Origin: Bryobacteraceae bacterium | Lineage (GTDB): Bacteria; Acidobacteriota; Terriglobia; Bryobacterales; Bryobacteraceae | Direction of reading: 5' to 3' | NCBI GenBank assembly: GCA_026002875.1 | Contig: BPGE01000001.1 | Coordinates: forward strand, 4,464,001-4,528,000 | Length of the DNA stretch: 64,000 nucleotides | Shown: positions 52,359-63,574 of the stretch, piece by piece | Position numbering within the stretch: position 1 is the first letter of the stretch | Layout of the letters: each line of letters opens with the position of its first letter | Translations under genes and position numbers: made by a program | The notes under the pieces: generated by a model | Told to the model about the DNA's origin: nothing | Seen by the model: only the letters and a program-made list of their open reading frames with translations | Database searches by the model: none

Positions 52359-53324
52359 TCAGAGGAGCCCGTTGAAGAGATAGCCGACGGCGATGATGCC
52401 CGCGGTCACCACCGTGATGAAGACGGCCAGCAGCTGCGGCCGCAGGACGTTGCGCAGGATGATCATCTCGGGAGCGGACAGGGCGGTGACGGCCATCGTG
52501 AAGGCGAGCACGGTGCCGAGCGGCATCCCTTTGCCGGCGAGCGCCTCCGTGATCGGCAGCACCCCGGCGATGTTGGCGTAAAGCGGCACGCCGAGGATCA
52601 CGGCCACGGGAACCGCGAACGGGTTGCCGGGACCAGCCCACCGCATCACCAGACCGCCCGGCACGTAGCCATGGATGAATGCGCCCGCAGCGATGCCGCC
52701 AACGATGTAGGGCCAGACCTTGCCGACGATCTCGCGCATCGAGCGCCACCCTTCGGCGAGGCGGGCGCGCAGGGGCATCGTCTCAATCTCAGCGGCTATG
52801 GCGGGCACTTCCCAGACGAACGGCTCGACCCATTTCTCGAGTCTCATGAGCCCGATCACGATGCCGCCGGCGATCGCCAAAGCCACGCCAAAGCCGATGT
52901 AGGTCAGCGCGACGCGCCACCCGAACAGCCCCCAGAGCAGCGCCACGGCCACTTCATTCACCATGGGCGCGGCGATCAGATAGGAGAACGTGACCCCCAG
53001 CGGCACGCCGCCCTTGAGAAACCCGATGAACAGCGGAACGGCGGAGCAGCTGCAGAATGGCGTGAAGATGCCGATGCCCGCCGCCGCCGCGTTCCCGAGG
53101 AAGAGCTTCTTTCCGCCAAGCATGCGCCGCACGGCTTCCGGCTGGAGCCAGGTCTGCAGAGTGCCGACGGCGAAGCTGACCAGCACGATCAGCGTCAGCA
53201 CCTTGGGCACGTCGTACAGAAAGAACTCGATGCTGGAGCCGAGCCGGGTGGCAGGATCGAGGCCGAAGACATGCTCCACGCACCACCGCGCAAACCACTC
53301 GTATGGAGTGAAAAGGCTCGGCAT
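52359..53324 (-). CDS. DUF318-family permease (ArsP/YraQ-like)
   Basis: A 321-residue protein with about eight membrane segments. The hallmark IFTPFCSCSAVPLFIGF (about 85-101) carries the Cys pair of this family, with VTFSYLIAAPMVNEVA following and a second conserved half from 205 (VGGIAAGAFIHGYVP...LYANIAGVLPI). Some members export trivalent organoarsenicals (ArsP). Its location after an ArsR repressor and a mini-thioredoxin supports a metalloid or thiol-reactive substrate, though that is inferred. Confidence 0.88.
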   Translation of the reverse strand: MPSLFTPYEWFARWCVEHVFGLDPATRLGSSIEFFLYDVPKVLTLIVLVSFAVGTLQTWLQPEAVRRMLGGKKLFLGNAAAAGIGIFTPFCSCSAVPLFIGFLKGGVPLGVTFSYLIAAPMVNEVAVALLWGLFGWRVALTYIGFGVALAIAGGIVIGLMRLEKWVEPFVWEVPAIAAEIETMPLRARLAEGWRSMREIVGKVWPYIVGGIAAGAFIHGYVPGGLVMRWAGPGNPFAVPVAVILGVPLYANIAGVLPITEALAGKGMPLGTVLAFTMAVTALSAPEMIILRNVLRPQLLAVFITVVTAGIIAVGYLFNGLL

Positions 53325-53334
53325 GAGACGAGCG

Positions 53335-53571
53335 TCAGCCCTGCCGCAGGATCGGCTTCAATTCTTCCGGCGAAGCCACTTTGCCGACGAGCTTCAGCTT
53401 GCCGTCGATGGCGAGCGCCGGCGTCACCAGCGCGCCCATGCGGGCGATTTCCCTGAAGTCCGTGATTTTCTCAATCTCGTACGCGAGGCCGAGCTCGTGC
53501 GCGGCGGCCTCTGCGTTGTCTTTCAGCTGATTGCATTTCGCGCAGCCGGAGCCGAGAATCTGAATTTTCAC
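53335..53571 (-). CDS. Small thioredoxin-like redox protein (redox-active disulfide protein 2 family)
   Basis: A 78-residue thioredoxin-fold protein with the active-site CAKC (residues 10-13) in ILGSGCAKCNQL and the cis-Pro loop VTPALAIDG. It matches the TM0996/MTH895 family, which regularly accompanies DUF318 permeases and ArsR regulators. It may reduce the transported metalloid or a cysteine in the permease. Its start overlaps the arsR stop by four bases; the permease follows after 10. Confidence 0.92.
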   Translation of the reverse strand: MKIQILGSGCAKCNQLKDNAEAAAHELGLAYEIEKITDFREIARMGALVTPALAIDGKLKLVGKVASPEELKPILRQG

Positions 53572-53879
53572 CGGCGAACCTCCTTTGCGGCCATTCTGGC
53601 CGCCTCGTCCGCGCAGGCGAGCAGCCGCAGCGCGCAGCGGTTGCGAACGCGGTAGAAGACCTTCAGCCCGCGCTTCTCCATCTCCAGCAGCCCCGCCTGG
53701 CGCAGTTGCGAGAGGTGCTTGCTGACGGTGGAGAAGTCGCCACCCGCGATCTCATGCAGTTCGCAGACGCAGCGTTCGCCGCGGCTGAGCAGCTCGACGA
53801 GCTGGACGCGCACCGGATGGGCCAGAGCTTTCAGCACCGCGAGGCGGTCAGGCCGCCGGCCGATTCCGGATTTCCGCAT
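53568..53879 (-). CDS. ArsR-family metalloregulator
   Basis: A 103-residue winged-helix repressor. LKALAHPVRVQLVELLSRGERCVCELHE contains the CVC metal/metalloid-binding site in the position of ArsR's ELCVCDL box. STVSKHLSQLRQAGLLEMEKRGLKVFYRV is the recognition helix and wing. Arsenite or similar binding would release DNA. It heads the three-gene operon with the mini-thioredoxin and permease, and a perfect palindrome just upstream is its likely operator. Confidence 0.92.
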   Translation of the reverse strand: MRKSGIGRRPDRLAVLKALAHPVRVQLVELLSRGERCVCELHEIAGGDFSTVSKHLSQLRQAGLLEMEKRGLKVFYRVRNRCALRLLACADEAARMAAKEVRR

Positions 53880-53897
53880 CCGGTTCCAGTATGCGGA

Positions 53898-53921
53898 CTA
53901 TTTGGCGAAAATGTCAAATAG
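53898..53921. promoter_or_regulatory. Probable ArsR operator
   Basis: CTATTTG (53898-53904) and CAAATAG (53915-53921) are perfect inverted arms with a 10-base AT-rich centre, 19 bases upstream of the arsR start. AT-rich arms of this form are typical for ArsR/SmtB repressors. The site lies between arsR and the 3' end of the yqhD-like gene. Confidence 0.75.
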
Positions 53922-53927
53922 AAGCGG

Positions 53928-55091
53928 TCACGCGGCGAGGCTGCGCCGAAGGATCTCTTCGACCACGGGGGGCGCGACGGCGCCGCGCTCGCCCAGCTTT
54001 TCCATGCCGCGCTGTTTCAGCCGCTGCGCGACCTCGCGCGGCGTCTCCGGGCGCACGCCATCGTAGCGCGCGAGGCGCGTGGGCACGCCGAGCGACTCGA
54101 AGAACTCCTCGGTGCGCCGGATGGCGGCTTCGATGCGCTCCTCTTCAGAGCCCTCGCGGATGCCCCACACGCGCTCGCCGTACTGCAGCAGCTTGGCCGC
54201 CTTGTCCCTGCGCAGGACGCGGTAGAGATGGGGAGCGACCACGGCAAGCGTGCGGGCGTGGTCGATGCCGTAGAGCGCGGTGAGCTCGTGCCCGATCATA
54301 TGGGTGGCCCAATCCTGGGGGACGCCGCAGCCGATCAGCCCGTTCAGCGCCATTGTGGCCGTCCAGACGAAGGTGGCGCGGGCGTCATAGTCCGATGGGT
54401 TGGCCAGCGTTTTCGGCCCGATTTCAACGAGCGTCTGAAGGATGGATTCGGCGAAACGGTCGTTCAGTTCGGCGTTCGCCGGGAAGGTGAGGTACTGCTC
54501 CATCGTGTGGACGAAGGCATCCACGATGCCGTTGGCCACCTGCCGCGGGGGCAGAGAGAACGTGGTTTCCGGATCGAGCACGGAGAATTTCGGATAGACG
54601 TGGGGCGAGGAGAAGGCGAGCTTTTCGCCGGTCTCCGAGCGGCTGATGACGGCGAAGGGGTTGGCTTCCGAGCCCGTGGCGGGAAGCGTCAGCACGGAGC
54701 CGAGCGGAACGGCGGACTTCACTTCGGCGCCCTTCTGGACGATGTCCCAGGGCTCGCCCTCGAAGGGAATGGCGGCGGCGATGAACTTGGTTCCATCGAG
54801 CACGGAGCCGCCGCCGACGGCGAGGAGGAAGTCCGCCTTTTCGGCGCGGGCGAGGCGGACGGCTTCCATCAGCGTACGGTACTCGGGATTGGGCTGGATG
54901 CCCCCGAATTCGATGACCTGGCACTGCGCCAGAGCGGCTTTGACCTGATCGTAAACGCCGTTGGAGCGGATGGAGCCGCCGCCGTAGGTCATGAGCACTT
55001 TCGCGCCCGCGGGGATCTCGCGGGCGATGGCTGCGATCTGGCCTTTGCCAAAGAGGATTTTCGTGGGATTGGAGTACTCGAAGTTGAACAT
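53928..55091 (-). CDS. yqhD: Iron-containing (NADPH-dependent) alcohol/aldehyde reductase, YqhD-like
   Basis: A 387-residue group III alcohol dehydrogenase closely resembling E. coli YqhD along its length. Matching blocks are NPTKILFGKGQI, TYGGGSIR, EFGGIQPNP, FLLAVGGGSVLDGTKFIAAA, LTLPATGSEAN, PPRQVANGIVDAFVHTMEQY (metal ligands), GVPQDWATHMIGHELTALYGIDHARTLAVV (further His ligands) and ERVWGIREGS. YqhD reduces toxic aldehydes with NADPH. CAGGAG upstream of the ATG gives a normal leader. Its stop faces the ArsR operator. Confidence 0.93.
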   Translation of the reverse strand: MFNFEYSNPTKILFGKGQIAAIAREIPAGAKVLMTYGGGSIRSNGVYDQVKAALAQCQVIEFGGIQPNPEYRTLMEAVRLARAEKADFLLAVGGGSVLDGTKFIAAAIPFEGEPWDIVQKGAEVKSAVPLGSVLTLPATGSEANPFAVISRSETGEKLAFSSPHVYPKFSVLDPETTFSLPPRQVANGIVDAFVHTMEQYLTFPANAELNDRFAESILQTLVEIGPKTLANPSDYDARATFVWTATMALNGLIGCGVPQDWATHMIGHELTALYGIDHARTLAVVAPHLYRVLRRDKAAKLLQYGERVWGIREGSEEERIEAAIRRTEEFFESLGVPTRLARYDGVRPETPREVAQRLKQRGMEKLGERGAVAPPVVEEILRRSLAA

Positions 55092-55196
55092 GATGGCGCT
55101 CCTGTCAGCGGAAGAATTGGGCAGCCGCCGCGCCGGCGCAGAGCCGCGAGGGCGGCCTTTCTGATGGATGCGGCAGAGGGCCTGACGGCTGCGCGG

Positions 55197-58386
<3,190 letters not shown>

Positions 58387-58389
58387 CGC

Positions 58390-59061
58390 TCAGTCTTTCC
58401 GGCTGCGCGGGCCGAACAGGGCGGTGCCGACGCGCACGATCGTCGCGCCCTCTTCAATGGCCGCTTCCAGATCATGCGACATGCCCATGGACAGACCGCG
58501 GAGTCCGTGCTGCTCCGCCAGCGCGCGCAGGCGGCGGAAGAAGGGGCGCGACGCTTCAGGGTCGTCCGACCACGGCGGCATCGTCATCAGCCCCGTGAGC
58601 CGCAGGTTCGGGCGGGCGCGGATCTCGTCAATCAGCGCCGGGAGATCCTCGGGGGCGCAGCCGGACTTGGTCTCCTCGGGAGACAGCTTGACTTCGATCA
58701 TCACTTCCAGCGGCCGGCCGAGCGCGTCCAGCTTGCGCGCGAGCTTCGGCGAGTCGACGGTCTGGATGACGTCGAACAGCTCGCCCGCGCGGCGGCTCTT
58801 GTTGGACTGCAGATGTCCGATCAGGTGGAAGCGGGCCCCTTCGAGAGCGCGCACGGCCGGCGCCTTCCGCTCGAACTCCTGCACGTAGTTTTCGCCGAAC
58901 TCGCGCAGCCCGAGGGCGTGCGCCTCCAGGACAACTTCGGGCGGAAATGTTTTTGTCACCGCCAGCAGCGTGATTTCTTCGCGGCGGCGTCCCGAGCGCG
59001 CGCAGGCGGCCAGGATGCGCTGTTCGACTTCCTCCAGATTGCGGGAAAGATCAGCGCCCAC
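58390..59061 (-). CDS. YggS-family pyridoxal 5'-phosphate homeostasis protein
   Basis: A 223-residue alanine-racemase-fold protein. The PLP-lysine is in LLAVTKTFPPEVV (about residue 36); GLREFGENYVQEFERKA, FHLIGHLQSNKSR, LTGLMTMPPW and GLSMGMSHDLEAAIEEGATIVRVGTALFG are standard family blocks. It buffers PLP and affects amino-acid metabolism. The ATG lies 8 bases from a minus-strand TATAAT box, so the mRNA is probably leaderless. It is divergent from the gene at 59076. Confidence 0.95.
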   Translation of the reverse strand: MGADLSRNLEEVEQRILAACARSGRRREEITLLAVTKTFPPEVVLEAHALGLREFGENYVQEFERKAPAVRALEGARFHLIGHLQSNKSRRAGELFDVIQTVDSPKLARKLDALGRPLEVMIEVKLSPEETKSGCAPEDLPALIDEIRARPNLRLTGLMTMPPWSDDPEASRPFFRRLRALAEQHGLRGLSMGMSHDLEAAIEEGATIVRVGTALFGPRSRKD

Positions 59062-59068
59062 TGCCCGT

Positions 59069-59078
59069 CATTATAATG
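59069..59078. promoter_or_regulatory. Palindromic -10 box (CATTATAATG) between divergent genes
   Basis: CATTATAATG is its own reverse complement, so TATAAT is read on both strands. It is 8 bases from the yggS ATG. On the plus strand it overlaps an ATG at 59076 and lies 7 bases from an in-frame GTG at 59085. Both transcripts could be leaderless. No -35 box is recognisable on either side. Confidence 0.6.
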
Positions 59079-60596
59079 GGGGCGGTGGCCAGCCTCCGCA
59101 GGGCGAGCCGCGCGGGTTCCGCCGCGAGCCTGCGCGCGGAGGCGGAGCGTTTCCTCGCCTCGTGCCGCGATCCCGTTCTGATCGAACCCGGGGAAGCCCC
59201 GTTCGCGCTCGGCGGCGCGGAGTGGGCGATGACGGAACGCGGCCCGTACCTGCTGCTGGAAGCCTGGGACGAGACGCGGAACCTGGCGCGGCGCGTGACC
59301 GCCGTGATCGAGAGCCGGCGGGGGCGGCTTGTCCTGGAGGTCGAACGGTTCGGAGGGCGCGCCGGGACGCTCACGCTGGCCGACCGCGGCGACCCTGCCG
59401 CCTCGTCCGTGCTGGCGCGCGGGGAGCGGATGGAGCTGCTCGAGCGGCTGCGGCGCTGGCTGGCGCGGCAGTACCCGGGCTGGCGGCTGCGCGAGATCAC
59501 GGCGGGCATGGATCTGGAACGATCCCTGAGCGGAGCGTGCCCGAGGGCGCTGCTCACGCTGGGCGGCAGGCGCTGCGCCGCGGTGGCTGCGGACCGGGAA
59601 CATGCGTCATCCGCGCTGACGCAGGCGCTGCTGTGGGCGGATCATCTCCGGCGGCGCGACGGGGAAGACGTGCACTCGGTGGCGCTGTTCGTTTCGCGCG
59701 GGACGGAAAAGGGCATCGCCCTGCGGCTCCGCTGGCTGAACGTGCGCGCTGAGCTGTTTGTGTGGGACGGCCACGGCGTGGAGGAGCGGGCCGATCCGGC
59801 CGACTTCGGGAATCTGATCCGCGAGCTGCCGCAGTGGTTCGATCCGCCGCAAGCCGGGGCCGGAGACGCGGCGCGGTGGGTGCACGAACTGAGGATGGAA
59901 GAAGGCGTCGAAGCCGTGGCCGCGGCGCCGGGCGAGTGGAGCCTGCGCGTGCGCGGAATGGAGTTCGCGCGGTACCGCGGGGGAGAGCTGTTCTATGGAG
60001 TCTTCCGCCGGCGGCGCGCCAGATCTGCTGAGCCGGTGCGCAGGCTGGCCCGGGAGCTGGCGCGCATCCGCTCGCTGGACGGACCGGATCCGCGCCACGA
60101 GTGGCGGCAGGCGAAGCCCGAGGCGTGGCTCGAGTCGGTGCTGCGTCAGAGGCTGGACCTGATCGATCCGCTTCTGCTGAAGGAGCCGGTGTACAGCCAG
60201 GCGGCTGCCGTGGAGGGGACGGACCGGGGCGTCATGGACCTGCTTGCGCTGCGGCGGGACGGGCGGCTGACCGTGATCGAGATCAAAGCCTCGGCCGATC
60301 CTGAGCTACCGCTGCAGGCTCTTGGCTACTGGGCTACGGTGGCGCATCATGCGGCGCGCGGCGATTTCGCCCGCCGCGGCTATTTCCGCGGGCATCCGGT
60401 CGATCCGCGCCCGCCGCGGCTGGTGCTGGCGGCGCCGGCTCTCGAGTTTCACCCGGCCACGGAAACGCTGCTTGGATTCTTTCATCCGGACGTGGAAGTG
60501 GAGCGCGCAGGGCTTGGCGTAGAATGGCAGCAGAGGCCGCGCGTGGTGCTGCGGGCGCATGGCAGCGCGCGGCCCGAGTGGGACGGACCGGGCTGA
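59076..60596 (+). CDS. Uncharacterised protein with C-terminal PD-(D/E)XK nuclease-like domain
   Basis: A 506-residue soluble protein that I do not recognise by name. The C-terminal region (about 355-430) reads DRGVMDLLALRRDGRL and TVIEIKASADPELPLQALGYW, giving Asp 388, Glu 402 and Lys 404 plus a downstream Gln, as in PD-(D/E)XK nucleases. The N-terminal 330 residues are Arg-rich and may contain a second degenerate copy of a similar fold. The ATG at 59076 lies inside a -10 box; GTG 59085 is a likely alternative start. The next gene begins 12 bases after its stop. Confidence 0.75.
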   Translation: MGAVASLRRASRAGSAASLRAEAERFLASCRDPVLIEPGEAPFALGGAEWAMTERGPYLLLEAWDETRNLARRVTAVIESRRGRLVLEVERFGGRAGTLTLADRGDPAASSVLARGERMELLERLRRWLARQYPGWRLREITAGMDLERSLSGACPRALLTLGGRRCAAVAADREHASSALTQALLWADHLRRRDGEDVHSVALFVSRGTEKGIALRLRWLNVRAELFVWDGHGVEERADPADFGNLIRELPQWFDPPQAGAGDAARWVHELRMEEGVEAVAAAPGEWSLRVRGMEFARYRGGELFYGVFRRRRARSAEPVRRLARELARIRSLDGPDPRHEWRQAKPEAWLESVLRQRLDLIDPLLLKEPVYSQAAAVEGTDRGVMDLLALRRDGRLTVIEIKASADPELPLQALGYWATVAHHAARGDFARRGYFRGHPVDPRPPRLVLAAPALEFHPATETLLGFFHPDVEVERAGLGVEWQQRPRVVLRAHGSARPEWDGPG

Positions 60597-60608
60597 GGCG
60601 AGCGCGGC

Positions 60609-61484
60609 ATGAACTTTCTGTCACAGGTGCGGAGCGCGCTGAAGAAAGTGGATCCTTCGAGCATCCGCGCGCTGGCCGCGAAGCGCTACCGCATCCTGGT
60701 GGTGGCCGGTTCCTCCTCTTCCTATGCGGCGGTGGAAGATTTTCTGACGCCTGCCGGGTTGAGCCGGCAGAAGCGGCTGGAGGCGGCCGAGACGCTGGTC
60801 CGCGCCTGCGACCCCGACGCTGAAGGCAAGTTCCACTTCATCTTCGCCGAGCGGGGCACGGCGGCGCCCGAGGGCTGGATTCCAGGAGAAGATCTCTTCT
60901 TCTTCGACGTCCGGCGTCTGCCCGAGTTCGTCGGGCAGTTCGTTGCAGCGCGCCCCGAAGAGTCGCTGGCGCTGGCAAGGCTGCTCGAGCCGGTGCGGCA
61001 TGAATACGCGCGGCAGACGATCCATCAGGTGGCGCGGGAGAACGCGCTGTTCAGCATCCTGACGTCGCTGCCGAACGTGGTGCCGGGGCTTGCACAGATC
61101 CCCTGGCTGCTCGGCGAGTTCGCTTCGGACACGGCGGTGCTGACGGCGAACCAGATCCGGATGGCGTTCCTTCTGGCCGCAGCCAGCGACCGTGAAGTGG
61201 GCTTCAGCGAGCAACGTCGGGAGATCGGATCGATCGTGGCGGGCGCGTGGGGCTGGCGCGCGGGGGCGCGGCAGCTGGTGAGCAAGATCCCCTTTGGCGG
61301 CGGCATCATTCCCAAGGCGGCTGTCGCCTACGCAGGCACCTATGTCGTGGGCCTGGCGCTGGACCGGCTGTACCGTCTCGGCTACGGATTGAGCCGCGAG
61401 GAGCGGGAGAAGGCATACGAAGAGGCGTACGCCAGAGGACGGCAGGTGGCTTCCAACCTGGTGCGGATGGTCAAGGCGGGCTGA
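60609..61484 (+). CDS. Uncharacterised membrane-associated protein with DUF697-like C-terminus
   Basis: A 291-residue protein. An N-terminal alpha/beta part contains RILVVAGSSSSYAAVEDFL but no P-loop. From about 165 come hydrophobic helices (FSILTSLPNVVPGLAQIPWLLGEFASDTAVLTANQIRMAFLL) and glycine-rich SKIPFGGGIIPKAAVAYAGTYVVG, resembling the DUF697 domain at the end of YcjF-type GTPases. It is probably peripheral to or inserted in the inner membrane. The close spacing with the nuclease-like gene suggests that they work together. Confidence 0.7.
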   Translation: MNFLSQVRSALKKVDPSSIRALAAKRYRILVVAGSSSSYAAVEDFLTPAGLSRQKRLEAAETLVRACDPDAEGKFHFIFAERGTAAPEGWIPGEDLFFFDVRRLPEFVGQFVAARPEESLALARLLEPVRHEYARQTIHQVARENALFSILTSLPNVVPGLAQIPWLLGEFASDTAVLTANQIRMAFLLAAASDREVGFSEQRREIGSIVAGAWGWRAGARQLVSKIPFGGGIIPKAAVAYAGTYVVGLALDRLYRLGYGLSREEREKAYEEAYARGRQVASNLVRMVKAG

Positions 61485-61520
61485 GGCGGGAAGGGAGATA
61501 CCAGGAAGGCAGCATCATCC

Positions 61521-62264
61521 ATGACCGATTCCAGACCCGTAGCCATCGTCACCGGAGCTTCGCGCGGCATCGGCCGCGGCATCGCGCTGGAGCTGGCCCG
61601 CACGCACCGCGTCATCGGAACCTACCGCGGGCGGCGCGATGCGGCGGAGAGCCTGCAGGCCGAGTGCGGGGCCGACATCGTGCAGTGCGACATCGCTTCC
61701 GCCGCCGACCGCATGGCGCTGATCGAACACGCGCGGAAGAACTACGGGCGGCTGGACCTGCTGGTGAACAACGCCGGCATCGCGCCGCGCGAGCGTCTGG
61801 ACCTGATGGACGCCACGGAAGAGATTTTCGACGAGGTACTCGCCACGAACCTCAAGGGGCCGTATTTTCTGACGCAACTGGCCGCGCGGTGGATGGCGGA
61901 ACAGGGCGCAGGGCGGATCGTGTTCGTGACTTCGATCTCGGCCTACACGGCATCGCTCAACCGCGGCGAGTACTGCATTTCCAAGGCCGGCCTGAGCATG
62001 GCGGTGCGGCTCTGGGCGGCGCGGCTGGCGCGCCACGGCGTGCTGGTGTTCGAAGTAAGACCGGGCATCATCGAAACGGACATGATCGAGAAGGTCCGCC
62101 AGGCGTACGAGGAAAAGGCGCGCGCCGGCCTGATTCCGCAGGGACGGCTGGGCGCGCCGGCGGACGTGGCGCGGCAGGTGCGCGCGATTGCGGACGGGCT
62201 GCTTGATTACGGCACGGGCACGGTGCTGAACGCCGACGGCGGATTCCACCTGCGCACGTTGTGA
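61521..62264 (+). CDS. Short-chain dehydrogenase/reductase (3-ketoacyl-ACP reductase-like)
   Basis: A 247-residue classical SDR. TGASRGIGRGIAL binds the cofactor, LLVNNAGIAPRE is the NNAG motif, and the catalytic set is Ser in VTSISAY with YCISK (Tyr-x3-Lys, about 154-158). It ends with a typical GTVLNADGG. Relatives are annotated FabG or sugar dehydrogenases; the following MFS carrier and flavoenzyme suggest catabolic rather than fatty-acid use. Confidence 0.9.
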   Translation: MTDSRPVAIVTGASRGIGRGIALELARTHRVIGTYRGRRDAAESLQAECGADIVQCDIASAADRMALIEHARKNYGRLDLLVNNAGIAPRERLDLMDATEEIFDEVLATNLKGPYFLTQLAARWMAEQGAGRIVFVTSISAYTASLNRGEYCISKAGLSMAVRLWAARLARHGVLVFEVRPGIIETDMIEKVRQAYEEKARAGLIPQGRLGAPADVARQVRAIADGLLDYGTGTVLNADGGFHLRTL

Positions 62265-62324
62265 TATAACTGGCATTTCAATTTGGCGCGGGCCGGGCGC
62301 CTGCGCCGGGGAGATCCTTCCATC

Positions 62325-63566
62325 ATGAACAAGAAGTTCTACGGTCCGTGGATCGTCTTCGCCGCCTTCATCACGTTCGGCCTGTCCACCGGGCTGCCGT
62401 ACTACAACATTTCGTTCTTCTACGACTACTTCAACCGGGATTTCGGCTGGTCCCGCGAGCAGATCACGCTGGGCTTCCCGCTGGCGGTGGCCCTGACGAT
62501 CTGGACGGGGCCGCTGCTGATCCACCGCTTCAGCCCGCGCAGGCTGATTCTGGTGGGGACGTTTCTGACGTTCTGCGCGCTGGCGGGATTCGGGCTGATG
62601 CCGGGCATGCTGGGCGTGTACTACCTGCTGTGGGTCGTCTACACGATCGGCTACTTCCTGTCCGGCCCGCCGCCGCACCAGTTCATCGTCTCCAACTGGT
62701 ACAAGCGGAACCGCGGCAAGGCGATGGCCGTGGTGTATGTGGGCGTCGGCGTGATCGGGTCGCTGGGCAGCTTCCTGGCCAAGCCCCTCACGGAGTGGTT
62801 CGGCTATCACATGGCGCTGGTCATTCTGGGCCTGATGCTGTTTCTCGCCTGGCCGCTGGTGATCTTCGTCATGAAGGACCATCCGCGCGAGATGGGTCAG
62901 AACCCGGATGGCGATCCCGAGCCGCCCGCCGAGCAGGCGGTGCAGCCGCAGAGTTTCCGGTGGCTGCTGTCGAAGCCCGCGTTCTGGCTGCTGCTGGTGG
63001 GCAGCGTCTGCTCGATCGGCAGCATCGGCGCGGTGAACTTCCACATGAAGTTCGTGTTCCTCGACCAGGGCTTCCAGCCGGGGCCGCATGCCGACGGGGC
63101 GTGGCGCACGGCCTCGATTCTGATCCTGTGGTCCTCGATTGCAGGCCGGCTCGGAATGGGCTATCTGGCGGACCGCTTCAACAAGAAGTGGGTGATGTTC
63201 ATCACGTATTTCATCGTGGCCGCCACCATTCCGCTGCTGCTGCACGTGCATCCGGGACAGGAGATCTGGCTGTACATCTTCGCGGTGATGTTCGGCTTCG
63301 GAATGGGCGCCGATTACATGCTGATCCCGCTGATGGCGGCGGAAGCATTCGGCGTGAACACGCTGCCGAAGGCGATGTCCGTCATTCTGCCTGCCGACAC
63401 GATCGGGCAGACCTGGTTCCCGTACGTCGTGTCCCACCTGCGCACGATGCTGGGCAGCTATGACAAGGCCCTGATGGTCGTGCTGGCCATCGCAATGACG
63501 GGCGCGCTGGCCATCGCGCTGCTGCCGAACACGAAAGCGCTTGGAGAAAAGAACCGGGTCAGCTGA
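62325..63566 (+). CDS. MFS transporter (oxalate:formate/monocarboxylate antiporter-like)
   Basis: A 413-residue inner-membrane carrier with 12 predicted helices in two halves joined by a polar loop at about 188-205. RFSPRRLILVG between helices 2 and 3 and GMGYLADRFNKKWVM in the second half correspond to MFS loop motifs. The YNISFFYDYFNRDFGWSREQITLGF opening is characteristic of OFA/monocarboxylate porters. It likely imports an organic acid used by the adjacent SDR and flavoenzyme. GGGGAG precedes the ATG at 62325. Confidence 0.92.
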   Translation: MNKKFYGPWIVFAAFITFGLSTGLPYYNISFFYDYFNRDFGWSREQITLGFPLAVALTIWTGPLLIHRFSPRRLILVGTFLTFCALAGFGLMPGMLGVYYLLWVVYTIGYFLSGPPPHQFIVSNWYKRNRGKAMAVVYVGVGVIGSLGSFLAKPLTEWFGYHMALVILGLMLFLAWPLVIFVMKDHPREMGQNPDGDPEPPAEQAVQPQSFRWLLSKPAFWLLLVGSVCSIGSIGAVNFHMKFVFLDQGFQPGPHADGAWRTASILILWSSIAGRLGMGYLADRFNKKWVMFITYFIVAATIPLLLHVHPGQEIWLYIFAVMFGFGMGADYMLIPLMAAEAFGVNTLPKAMSVILPADTIGQTWFPYVVSHLRTMLGSYDKALMVVLAIAMTGALAIALLPNTKALGEKNRVS

Positions 63567-63574
63567 TACAGTTC

